A program made the translations under genes and the position numbers. A stretch of 64,000 nucleotides of DNA, taken from the NCBI GenBank assembly GCA_024734555.1, contig JANPWX010000215.1:1990929-2054928 (forward strand), read 5' to 3'. The notes beneath the pieces were generated by a model. The model made no database searches and was not told the DNA's origin. It saw only the letters and a list, made by a program, of their open reading frames with translations. The DNA comes from Trochalopteron elliotii. Taxonomy: Eukaryota; Chordata; Aves; Passeriformes; Leiothrichidae. Numbering within the stretch: position 1 is the first letter of the stretch; each line of letters begins with the position of its first letter. This document shows positions 1 through 13,300 of the stretch, piece by piece.

Positions 1-2862
1 TGGGATGGGGTAGATGGCATCTCTGCACAGCTGCCTGTCAACCTCTTCTCCTGGGGGACAAAAAAAAAAGGCCAGCAGCAGTCTATCATTCGCTAAATTA
101 ACTTAAAATGAGCAATCTGGTCCAGATGGGCACACAAATAAATTGGATTCTGTTCTTCAGTATAAACAAGGTAAATAGATTTTTTATTACTTGTCTCCTC
201 TGCCTCGATTCTAGAAGAGCATACTTAAACCTAAGTTGATTCGATATTCTCATGAAGTGAATACCAGCCTGGGTGGTTCTCACACTTTTGCTTTGTAATA
301 CATACTTGATCCCACACAAAATCTGAGTAATGGGGGTATATAACACACCTATGGAAAACTGTGCACATGGAGATGCATGTATAGAAATGATCCAGTTTTC
401 ATCCAGATTTGTGGGAGAAGGGGAAAAACATCCTAACTTAGCCAGTTTTATAAACCACAATTCATCCTTCGAATTGCAGCTATCCATCAAAATATGAAAT
501 CTGCAGTAAATTACAGTCACAGTGTTGTTTGGTTAGAAAGATCTTCATTTGTTAGCAAATCAGCAACACATCACCCTTTGTGTCGTGGAAGTATAACAAG
601 ATCTGTGTATTTGTATTCTGTAGGTACTCATTTCATTATAATAAACAGATCCAGGCTGGTATGAATTGCTTAATGAAATATTAGCTAGTATTTAAGTAGC
701 AGGGTTGCTTTTGTTTTCAATCAAATAATCGTGGGAGCACTGTGTCTGAGATCTGTCTAAACAGCACCTCAATCACAACATGGATAGCTTTGTGAGGTGA
801 CATGATTTCTTGATCAAATAAGTTAATATTTCTTAAGGGGGAATGAATGAATGACCACATATTCTGGTATCAGTAAGTCTCATGATAAATCTCCATGTTG
901 GAGCAAATGATGGAAAAAATGAAGGAGAGAGAGATTCAGGTCCAGTTTTTAGAATTATATAGCCTTGCTATCACAACAACCTGCTACAAGGAACTGAGAA
1001 TGTTGCGTCTATGAGTATAAAGGACTTCTGAGGCCTTGATAAACATCTACAATTAAGGCATGAAAGAGCCAGTTCAGTTGTAAACATAAAAAACTCTTAA
1101 AAAAAATTCTAAAAAGGATAACACTTCAAAGCATCTTAATGCCTTTTGTGCTATATGATCTTCACTGTACTACGGCATAAAACCTTTTGTTATGATTCAT
1201 CCATTGAAACACTCTTGAATTTTACATGATCCTGACAGGACAAAATAGGAGTTGTCTACATTATGCACTTCCTAAGATCCATCATGTCAACCCCTTTGTT
1301 TTAATAGCCAACGTCAACAAAATAATGTCTTATCAATATTTGCAAATGAATGCAAGTGTTCAACACAACAAAATATTTGTTAGATATATTGATTAAATAC
1401 CCTGTAATTGAATCACAAAGGCATCAGTTACTGTTAGTAACTACCACAATTCTGAAAGCTAATTCAGTGAGAACTGATCACACTATAAATTAAGCTAAAG
1501 CTCTAAAAGCTCTGCTTTACCGAGTCTCAAATTAGGCTTTATTGCTCAATAGATGTATAGTAATAATTGATTAAAATACTAATCAAAACAGAAACTACAT
1601 AAACTACATTTTTTGTCATTCAAGGTTTACAGTCTTAAAACCTTTTAAATAAGAATCTCTTAAGCTGAATTCCTGAAACCAGGAGGTGTTCCAGTACTAA
1701 ATCAGACCATGACTCCCAGAAGTGTTAACCAAATTCTTTGCAAAAGTGCTAAAGATGAGGGCCATCCATTCAATATTAGATCCTTTTAAACAGTGCCAAA
1801 TATTTTATTCATATGGAATATTTAGGGACAACAGAACTACAAACATCAGTCTTCCTTGGTTCTGAAAACCAGGGAAAATCCTGCAGCTCATGTTTTTAAA
1901 ATAGCTTAAAGTAGTCATACTCATCTGAATTATAAAGTCCTTTGAGATCAAATCAGTCTCAACAGCTATATTTTCCCATATTAAAATACAAATCTGAGCC
2001 CTGCCAAAGGCTTCATGGTTCTCCCACGCCAAGTTCTGCTTCCCTCACTGGACTCAGTCTTTGCATCAATTGCTCCCTCTGTTATATTACAGGTCATCAC
2101 ACCCCGACACCAGCGCACGAGGGATTCCTTTCTGCTTCATCAGAAGGGCATTTGTTTGGGTTCAAGGACAAGAGACAGAAGAGAGGACTGTAAACTTCTT
2201 TTTCAGATAGAAAAAAAGGCTAGAAAAGGGGTGAAACCTACTCTCGAATTGTTCCATTGCTAGATACGACTCAATAAGGTAAACTGCTAGGACACATGCA
2301 CACCTTGCAAGAAATGGTACTATTACAATAAAGGGTGTCACAGCATAAACAAATGGCACTATGCTGAACTTATCACTCATTGGCTTTTAAATTTAAACTC
2401 AAGGTTAATTTGGTGCCACAACAGACAATACTTTTAACTTAGTTTCAGTCTAAGATTATATCTCAAGTGAAACCAAGATTTGACTCTTTCCCAAAATCAA
2501 AGGCCCTATTTTTTCTTTACTTTCACAGAGAAAATATCCTAGATATATTTATCTTACATATTGGCATTTTGTTTTTGTCAAGTGTCCAATTCTTATCTGA
2601 TTAATTCAATAGCATAGAAATGTAGTTGGAAGGAATGTCTTATAATGGGTACTTCTTATCTTCAGGGAAATATTTTACTTATACTAAATTGTTTCTGACA
2701 TTTCACTAATGATTTTATGAACAACTTGACCTTTTTTGCCTCCCTCTTCAAAGTGTGTAGTGTAGTCAACCACCAGGAATCACTCAACCATAAGCTGGGA
2801 ACAATGCCAGTGTAAAGACTACTTAGAAAAAGTCCCGTTTGAAAATGTTTGTCATTGAATGT

Positions 2863-3304
2863 TGAAGCAAGTCCAGAGGAGGGCCCTGAAGGAGTCCAGA
2901 TTTTGAAGACGGTTGGAGTATGTCTCCCATGAGGAATGGCTGAGAAAATTGGAGAAGAGAATACAATACATTACAGAAGCCTTCTAGTACCTACAAAAGG
3001 CTGACAAGAAAGATGAAAAGAGGCTTTTTAAAAAAGCATGTAATGATAGGACAAAGGGGAAGGCTTTAAACTAAAAGAGAGAATATTAAAGAAGACATTC
3101 TTTACTGTGAAAGAGGAGAAAACTGGAACAAGTTGTCTCTAGATGTGGTGGATGCCCCATCCCTGGAAGTGTTCAAGACCAGGTTAGAGGGAGCTGTGAA
3201 CAACCTGTTTTAGTGGAAGGTGTCCCTGCCCACAGCAGAGAGATTGGAACTACATGACTTTAAGGTCCCTTCCAGCCCTAACCATTTGATGATTCTATGA
3301 TTTT
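2863..3304 (+). mobile_element. CR1 LINE, 5'-truncated 3' end
   Basis: The segment begins near gtccagaggagggcc and ends in gatgattctatgatt, both hallmarks of avian CR1 3' regions. Between them are typical CR1 phrases such as catgaggaatggctgag, ggacaaaggggaaggc, ccatccctggaagtgttcaa and ggtcccttccagccc. It covers only the last part of the second reading frame and the 3' untranslated region, and is dead. Divergence from the remembered consensus is moderate, with A-rich drift in the middle. Confidence 0.9.
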
Positions 3305-6300
3305 ATTTGAACATTATGGGTAGAAATTTGTTTTGCACAAGTACTGAAGACAGAACTCCAAAAAACATTACTGAAAGGCCCTAGGTTACTCATACTCTAA
3401 ATAACAGAATGACAAAAAGTAAAAAGCAGAGAGATGAAAACAGAATATGACATTTCTGTCATGAGAACTCTTCACCACTTATCAGTTGACTGGTTCATTA
3501 AAATCTGGAATCTAGCAATATTCCATAATTACAAACAATGCCTATATGTTGTTGAATTATATTTCTCAGGCACACATTTTGGACCAAAATCTCCAAATTG
3601 CTCTAAAGGAAATTACAGCATGTAAAAATGGCAGGAGGCAAAAGAAGTTTTGTTTTTCAAAAATTTAAAATGTCAAAAATTGTTTAAACCTTTCCTGGGA
3701 TTTTTTTTTTTTACAGATTTACATCAGTGAGGAGTGTTGAGGGGATAGCTTTTTGAATCCACATCACTTCCTCAAGTAATTATGTTGGATCCTGCTAGAC
3801 AATCAGAAAAGCAAGTCAGTACATTCAATCCTCCTTTTGGCCAGCTTCTTGGCTCGAAGACTTCCTGGTATGCATGCACACACGAGAGCCACTATTGAAC
3901 TACACAACTATTTAGTTGTTTTAAAACAAAAAATCAAAAACAACCAAAAAACACCAAGCCAACCCTAAACTGAGGTAGAAAATTTGCCAGAATAGGCAAA
4001 TTTTTACAGATCAGAGAGGTAGCTTACAAACGGCATTCAGGAGGAACTGATTAATAACTATCAGTATTCATATCACCATTCTTGTTTCATTACATTCACA
4101 AACCAGGTATTGTACCTCTGAAAATTTAGTCCAGATGCTAAAGGTTGGGCTAGACCACATTCTGTGGTTAATGTAGTTGAATCACGTCAGTCCTTTGCGT
4201 TTTTGTCTACTCATCTGTAAGATGTGTCTGATATTTAAGTTTCTTGTAAAATGCTTTAAGAAAGTTCCAATGGGAAGCATTCCTAGGGCCGGAATCACTA
4301 GAGAGACAGGTTAAAGAAACTCTCTTGCTTATTGTGCATCTTTTAACATGGTGCACGCTTCAGTGCACGGTAAAAAATTGCTGTCAAATTCTGACCTGTA
4401 GTAAATGGGAAGGCAAGTGCTTAACAGAGAGCAAGATGTTTTTTAAGCCTTAAAATGAACAGTAAAATCACTGCAAGATTCAATGAGGCATAGAGAACAA
4501 CTTGAAAAAAATCAGCATAAAATAAAATTGTTGCTGGAGCCCTATGTAGTAAGTCAATAAGCCTGGTCTCAGTTCTAAACGAGGAAACCAGCTATTGTTT
4601 CTGAAAGACTGACCTATAACCTGATATAAACTAAGTAAATTTTGACAATAAAATCAAAATAAATGGAATTAAATCAAAAGAGTGCTTTGAACATTAGTAT
4701 CTAACATTATTTTTAACATGCCTGTATAATCAGTAAAGGACAGGAATATCACACAGTGGTAAAACAAATTTTACAGCTGTATTTTGAAGTTGATAAAAGA
4801 AGTAATGACACAACTGAGCCGAAATACCAAAACTGAAGACTTCACATTATTTATTGCTTGTTCAAATTTATTGTATGTTCAAATTTACTACTATACTACT
4901 ATTTACTACTATATCTTCAGCTTGAAAGAAAAAAGTCTCTTGTATCAGTATCTTGTACATGATGTGTCAACCATTGGAAAACTGCTGGGCAGTTGAAATA
5001 TTTGAAAAAGCACTCCAGAGCTAAATTTTTAACACGTTTGTGGGTGCAGAAGGCTTTCTCATTATTTAACTGTCTTCAGTAATGCCTGTAAGCATGGAGG
5101 CTGCAGGAGAAAAATGCAGTATTACTTCACATGATAGCAAAATCTATGACCTGTGCTGGTAGACACTGACTGTTTCCCTCCTTTCCTGTGCAGAAAAATA
5201 ATCAGGAAAGTATTGAACTGCCCCTAGTATGAGTTGTAAAGGCTGAAATGGCTGAGAATGTTCTTTATCTTGAACACCTATGCAGTTCCCCATATACATT
5301 CCTTTCATATGAGGACCTATGCCTGTCTTTACACTGACTCTCTTGTCAATCTCAAAATGTGTCAGACTGGCTGAGGAGCCAAAAATCCTGCGTGGACTCT
5401 ACCCATCAAGAACAAAATATGCCTATCTTTATTCAAAATTTACTAAAACCATATCTGTGCTATGTGCTCAGTCCTGTTTTCACTTGGAACTAACTTTAAC
5501 CACAGTCACAGTTAGTAAACCACATCATTCTTCACTAAAAAGTCATCAGTCAATAATCTGCCTGCCTCAAAGTTACAGGAATGTCATGACTACACTGTAA
5601 GAGTATAGAAGCAGTGTTAATGAGTTTAACTGTCATTATTCTAAAGACAATTTTTAAAAATTTCAAGTAAATCTCTAAGTAAGAAAATACAGAAATTTAT
5701 ACAAATGTGAAATTTCATACTGTATTTTCTTTAGTAATAACCTGGTCAATACATTGGATGATTAGTCTAGTGCAAAATGGAAATTCTTCACATTATAGAA
5801 AAGCTATCAAACTTATCAAAACCTCATACATCTTCACATGCTAGGACACCCTATATCTGCAAATGAGCAGACAGTAATCAATCACTAGGATAAACTGAAA
5901 TTATTGTTTTAATTTCTAATACTTCTGCACTTTTTGCAAATCACTACTTGTTTACCAAACTTCACCACAACAGGAAAAATCATGCCTGCCTATCATGGAC
6001 AGTGACAGCAAATTATGCTTTCCTTCCAAACCTAGAAGCTCCAGAAGTAGTATGATGTTTTCTTTTTACAATGATCAGAAAAGGACCCAGGACTGATTTT
6101 TTTTTTTTTTGTCAATTGTTTTGTTCTTTGTTTTTCCTTATACAACTCAGGAGGTATTCTCTGAGGAACACTGTCTTTCTTAGAGCACATGTTTCCAATT
6201 AAAATGAATACACAACTTCAAAAAGCTGACCCAGATTTTTCAGTGGGGAGAATTTAGAAGTTAATCTCTGAAAACCTAATCAAATAAGCCACAGAAAAGA

Positions 6301-7303
6301 GAAACTATAATATTTACATGAAATTCATAATTTACCATCTTGTTTAGCTCAACATCTTAAGAGTGTTTGGAAGAAAAAAAAAAAGCATGTGCAGCAGCAT
6401 CTGACTGATGGAACAATTTTTGCCCTTGAATTAGTTCAATACTAGCAAATAACACATATCTTGATATACAATAGGAAACTTTAAACATTTTATTGATCCC
6501 ACTATCCTTCAAATCATGTTGATGATATTTATTCATATCTGCTCCAAAAATAGCTTTAATGTTAGTAAAATGGCAGTGTCTTTCAAAACAGTAGAAACAG
6601 TGCATTACATTAGTAATTATTTTCCATTACAGTTCCTGAACCAGGATATTTTTTGAATATCAAAAAATATTGATGAATTTTCAAAATTTGGAACAATTTT
6701 TAACCTAATTATCGAACACAAAGTAACATTAACCACAATTCATGTCCTACCTCACTGACTCCTAAGTTTTTCAACAAACAAAATGTGAAAAGACGGTGTA
6801 TCTCCCCTTTGTATTATTCTTATCAAGTGAAGCCTCTACTTTCATTTCTAATGCTTAGGTGCCTAGCTGGTAGCTCCAAGTGTTAAATCAGTTGCTAATT
6901 CCCTAATCACATGCCTTTCTCTCAATCGCTTTTGCTAAGTAGCATTTGCATTTAATTAAGTACATCTTAATTAGTTGATGGTTAATATTCTTGGAAGTAA
7001 TTTTCTTCTAAGAAGCCTAAGTAGAAATGGCATGGATTTCAATGAAGACAAATACACTGGTTACTCACATCTGTTCTTTATGTAAAAATGACAGAAAGTT
7101 GGTCTAATAGTTTAATGATATGTAAACATTGAAGGATTGTAAACTGATTTGGTGGTTTGCATGTGCAAATTTACTGTGGTTTTGGGTTCAGTGTAGTATC
7201 ATACAGTCTATTCCTTACTGAAAGAAAAATAGTAAACATGATACATCTGCTACTTACTCAAAAAACCCACTGTGAATCTCATAAACATGTATATTTCTAT
7301 TTC

Positions 7304-7319
7304 TTTTTTTTTTTTTTTT
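7304..7319. repeat. T16 mononucleotide run
   Basis: An uninterrupted T run in the intron after exon 6. No retroelement body is recognised beside it. Confidence 0.85.
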
Positions 7320-10300
7320 ACAAGAAACTTGAGAGCACAAGCACAGGGACCATCATCTTATTTACATCTTTACCCTTTCTGCACAGAAAAACCAGTGACA
7401 TATAGAAAAGGCCACAGACTGCTGTCCTTTCCCTATGCAAATACTGGAAGATACATACACCTTTTAAAATAAAACACTAAATTTTAAAATGTGATTTTGA
7501 CTTTCTTAAAGCAAACATTTGCAATGACAAATGACTAGTAATGACAGGAAGTAATATTATACAAAAGGAAAATAGCTGGAGCTTAGAAACCCACCATATC
7601 CAGTGTTTTTTCAATCAAAGATAACAGCATGTTAACACAATTAAGAAAAAAAATCATGATCTTTTTATTGTTTTCTCTTCCTTAATGAGATGAAACACAA
7701 CATTTTACAAGCAATAACTTCTTGTTAATGGCTATATGCAAATTTCTTCTATATTCACCTTATGGGAAAAATAATTCTGATGAGTGGGATGACACTGGCT
7801 TCAAGAACTCCCACATTCATGCAGATAATTTCAAAAACAGTACCTGAGCACTTCAGCTGATTTGCTGTAACCAAACCAGTAGATGAGCTCGGTTACAGCT
7901 TACAGGGTAGCATGTGTTTGCTGACCTTTCCCACAACACAGCATATTACCAACTGTGTAGAAAAAAGGCAGAAGCAGGTAACACTCTGCAAGTGGTTTAT
8001 AGGAAAGCTGAAAGATGTGAAAGCCATTCTGCTCCAGAGGTAAGACAGTGCTGGTGACAAGTTTTCTTCTCTGTCCTTAAATTCATCCAAATTTTCAATC
8101 ACGCAGATTTCAAGAAAAGCGAGTCACTGATAAAAAATCCAGGTCAGTATTTCTTAATACCTCAGGTAAATAATACATGACTACATGAATACATCATGCA
8201 CCATATACAAAACAGTTACAGGAATAACCAAAACCAAAATAACACTCCATACCTTGAAATGAAGGTAATAATAAAAGGAAAACTCTGACACAAAATTAAG
8301 AATATATTTTTAAGATGGGTATTTCCTGCTATAATTGCTTCAGATGGAAAATATCTTTGGATATTCTTTGGTAGTAACTCAAAAATAATGGTTATAATGA
8401 ACTAACACCTTCAGATACAATATTAATGCTTCCAGTAATCCCTTTGTTAGGTCTGGTAATAACAGAACATGTGTACCTCCATTTATATTAGAATCATCTA
8501 TCAGGATTACAGTCATGTAGACAGAGTCTAAATTTGCCAGACACAAATGAAACCAGGGAAAGAAATAGTATCTCTTTACCCAAATAATATATTTTTATTA
8601 AAATGCAGTGATATTTACCAGATTAAACAACATAAAAAAATAATATCCCATAACTATGCTAAAAAAGAAATATACAGAAAAAAACCCAAACAACAACAAA
8701 AAACCAAAACCCATGAAACACCATGCTTTTTTCTCCCCCCGTGAAATGGAAAACTTCTTATTTGGGCTTGACTTCTTTGTTCAATGAGACTGAGAACAGT
8801 GAAAAATAAATGTTCTCTTTTAACCATCTTAAAATTTGTGGTAACCACTTTGAAACTTTACCTTTTCAACCTGAATAAATCTAGCAAAATATAGTGAAAA
8901 TTTAGAAAGGGCATAAAGGAATAAAACTTGAGTTCACTCAGAAAGTATTGCAAAAGATTTTTCCAAATCTCCCTGTATTTCTAAGTGGTGGGGGTGATGG
9001 CAGCCACAGTATCAGTTCCTCCAACCATACAGCAATCACTTAGCTACCAGTGAGGGTCTCAGATAAAAAAAAAATTGGAAAAAAACCCCCACATAGATGG
9101 GGCAAGTTCCTTTACTGCACACACAAAGCACACTGAGGGTGTTTTGTAGCACTAAATGTGGCTTAAAAAGTAACACAGCCTTTTTATCTCTGACACAACC
9201 CTGTAAGTTACTGAGTGCATGTTTTGTATTATGCATCAAAGACTAATGGAAAACTCCTCTTACAGGTGATATTTCTTTAATTCCTCACTACTTCTGATAG
9301 CACTGAATATTCGACAGCATGAAATACGCTGCATAAGAGCTACTAAAGTCAGTATCTCTGAAAAAGCCTGACCTAAACAGGGATACTGATGAATTAATCC
9401 AGATTAATTAAACTGGGACTTTGAAGGAGATTAGTTAAACTGTATTAACGTTTTGTATGGCTATCCTTATTCATAATGCAAGAGAAAATTCTTGACAAAT
9501 AGAATTAAGACCACTTTAACTTCGAATATCAGGATTTACAGACACATTTAATATAGTTTAAGTAATTATTTTTGCAGGTATTTTGGATCACTTTGGAAAG
9601 TGTCTTCATGCATTTAAGCAAAATAAACAAAAACTGAAACATGATATGCCTTTAGCTGAAAATCTCCTATTCTTTTAACTTGATGCTGTAGTAGACTTGT
9701 ACCACAGGGATAGAAGTTCAATAATTCTAATAAAGACTCCAGCAGAGTACCCAAACACTGCCTAACAACAGGAGTAAAATTTTCCTACTGCTTGACAGGT
9801 AGTTGAAGCATTTTCATGGTTCATTTGCTAATGTAGTCTTACTGAGAATGATAAGGAACAGAGAATACAAGTGTATTGATCATAACCAAGCAGAGTTGCC
9901 TTCCAGTGTCAAATAAGCCAATCAAATGTCATCTTGATATGAAAGAAAAAATAAGTTTGATGACAGGCTATGGTCCCATTGAGAATAAAATCAATATTAG
10001 TCATGGGACCAAGTGGGATCAATATGTCAAACCAATAGGCCATTTTAGCAGGATGGGGAAAGGAGGGGAAAAGTGCTGACAGAGCTATACGGAAAAAAGA
10101 GGACAGTGTGAACCTCAAGGATGAGATCACTTGAAAATTCACACTGTATTTCTGAAAACACTTGTCAAAAGCACCAAATTACCTTAAAAAGATATAGCTA
10201 GTTCCAAGACCAACAGAGCATTCTCATAAACTTTTCCCAATCAAGCCACAGTTCATATAGTGACAAATTTATATACAAGTATGACTTCCAGAAAAAAGGA

Positions 10301-13300
10301 TTACTTTTTTATCTTTTCAAATACTTCTTCTATTTGTTTTAAAAACGTTACAGAAGCTCTACTGTGTTTAAAAGCAAAGAAAAATCTTTTCACAGACCTT
10401 AGAAATAGTGATGGTGTTATTTGAGTATTGGTAACAGTAGGATTTAAAATACATGGATTTGAAAATGCAACATATTTATTGCAATGTGTCTTTTTGATTA
10501 TTTAAAAAACAACTTTTTATTAATTACTGGAAATTATTGTACTTCTTTTTCACTGCTGAGTATTCTCAGTAAATTTTTGACTTCATCATCTATGGTCACA
10601 TAGACTGTTGTAGGCCTTCAAAAGGTTCCACAGGTATTTTATTTTAAGTGCTATTTTACGCATTTTCCCCTCCCATCCAATAAGGTCAAAATAATCTGGA
10701 GAACGAGTTCGGGAAGGGCAATGGAATGTCAATGACTTCAAATCAGTGATTAGAGAAGATATTTCTGATGTGCTGATCTGAACTAGATTAACATTCAGGG
10801 ATATGAGTTAGGAATAGAGGCATAAAAAGGAAATAATAGGCAAGAAAAACAGTAGCATGAAAACAATGTGACAGTTCCTCTAATGTCAGAAGAATGACAG
10901 TACTCGCCACAATCTTTGCAACAATTCCCTACACTGAGGTACTAATATGCATATTTTCAACAGCTACCTTAAATGGCCTGGTTTTTCAAGAAACAAGACT
11001 TTCACGAATTTCAGGCTTCTTATTTTCACTATAAACATTATCTTTCATCAATAAAGTTATACATTTAAGCTAAAAAAAGTCCAAAAACTTGCATCATAAA
11101 TGGGATCATATATACTTCAGCAGTGCAATATTGTCCTAGAATTTGGCCACCAACATAGTAATGTTATTCTTCTCTGTAATGCAAAAGCTTACCTCACAGA
11201 TGAAGAAAATGATTAATGGTCTGCTCCTGACAGAATATTAAATGCATTTTTCAGTTGGTCAATTATCTAGTACTTCACTACTATACTGTGAATTTGCAGC
11301 AAGTTTCCAACTGTGCGTTCACATACATTGACATACCTCTTGCCACACAAAGACACATGTAACTCAAAAAGGGTTTAAGGCAGTATGAAAAATTATTTTA
11401 TATGGCAAAAGGTGATTGCAAACATTTTCTTTGCATTATTCATCCAGCGCAAGCTAGTAAAGAGTTGTCACTCTCCATGTAATCTGACAGCTCAATTAAA
11501 TCACAGTTAAAACATAGGACCCAAGAGGTGTAAGAGAGATCACTGCCACTGTCATGTTTACACATTTCTGAGAAATGGTTTTTAAATTAATTTCATGGAT
11601 CCTTTTGTCTGTGTCCTACTACTGGCAGATAAAATGCAGTCTTTGGAGAACATCTTTTTATCCATCTTGCAATGAATATCTTATCATCATTATGAGTAGA
11701 AGGCACAGTATGCCTTTAGGGAGCTCAGACTGTGAATTAATCTTCTCTTTTGGAAACATTTTTGTAGCTGATGCCTCCCCAAAAGACTAAACTAACCCAT
11801 CCTTTTGACTTTTTCTTTCTCCTAGCCTCTAAGTGTATGGATTCAAAGAAGGAGCTGTCAGGAAAGCAACTAGAGGTAAATATTACTATATCCTATAAAC
11901 TTATGCTGTGGAAGGAAATAAAATAGTATTGTCACAACTAAACCAAAAAACCCAGGAACACCTCTGCAAGTGTAGGTTTACATTACAACTTTTCTACTCT
12001 GTTAATAAGTTATGCAAGCTAATGTCCTAAAGTCACAAAAATCTGAGAGATTTCACTGTAGATTGATACCTACTCACAGAAATCCATTGTACCTCGAAAA
12101 TAGGGCTTCCTTTCAATACTGGTTTTCTAGAAGACTCCCAGAATATATCAGATGCTTCTAGCTAATGTAATCCTTCTTTTTCCCCTCTTTAAATGAAAAA
12201 AAACCCCTTAATTCTGAGAAATCCAAAACAAGAGATTCCATGCAGTTTCTGCTTAATATCTTTTCTCTGGAAGACACTCAAGCATGTTATTATACAGTTA
12301 AAATACTGCATTATACAAAGGCAGCTTTCATTTTGGCATTTACATTGTTTGGTTTCTTGATATAGTTTTGGGGATAACTTGTGGATTAGGTATGTAAATC
12401 TTGCCATAGGAATTATCAGATGTTTGTGTCTAATTTTATTTAGACATCCTTTATTGGTGCTGATACTATTTTATGAATAGCAAATTGCTGCATGAGTGTA
12501 ATTATTTTTCCACTGGGTCCCTTCCTCCTTCAGTTCACAGACTGGAAACTCCTTAATGGGGAGCTATTTGGTATTTTTAGTTTTATTCTCTTTGTTCAAG
12601 TCATGATCCTATGTTTTATTTACCACACACTAATTAAAAGTCTTATTAAAACAGAATTGGCATTTTTCCTAAGATCTTTCTGTATGACTATCAGACGCTC
12701 ACTAGCACAGAGTTATTTTCAGAACACTGAAGATGTAGTTGGTCAGCATTATTTGTATTTTGCTGATGCTGAACAAAAGCAGAGCAAAATTAAACCCTGA
12801 AGAATAGGACAACTAAGGTTAGTTGTTTCACAGACATTGCGTTCATTACTACAAAATACCCTCTTAATCACCACAGGAGATATATCTGTCTCACAAATTA
12901 GTGGCAGATTCTGTGGAGAAAAGGTCATGTTGGTACAATTAAACAATTAAAATCTTTCTTCTGATGTATTCACATAAGGACCGGACAAAGTTAATTTCCT
13001 AATGTTTGAGGACTTGCCTTTGAAAACTAAAATACGAAATTTCGATGTAATATTTCTTTCCAGTTTTCTAGTTTAAAACAGAAGTCAAATGATAAATAGT
13101 ATTTCTGCCATGAGTGTTACACTGATGCTGGAAACTGCTGCTCTGTTTGGTGATCTCATGAGACAAGAGCAGAAGCAGACTAAAATTCACGGCATTCCAG
13201 CCCTAGAAGTTATGAATTTTCTTTTCTTACGCATTCTCTGGCTTCAAATCCAGCCTAATTTTCTGCAGACACAAATCCTAGTCTGTTACCTCACTGTCCT

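Noticed and set aside
12492..12800. A 102-codon open frame on the plus strand with hydrophobic stretches
   Set aside because: The hydrophobicity follows from T-rich codons in AT-rich DNA. No family resemblance.
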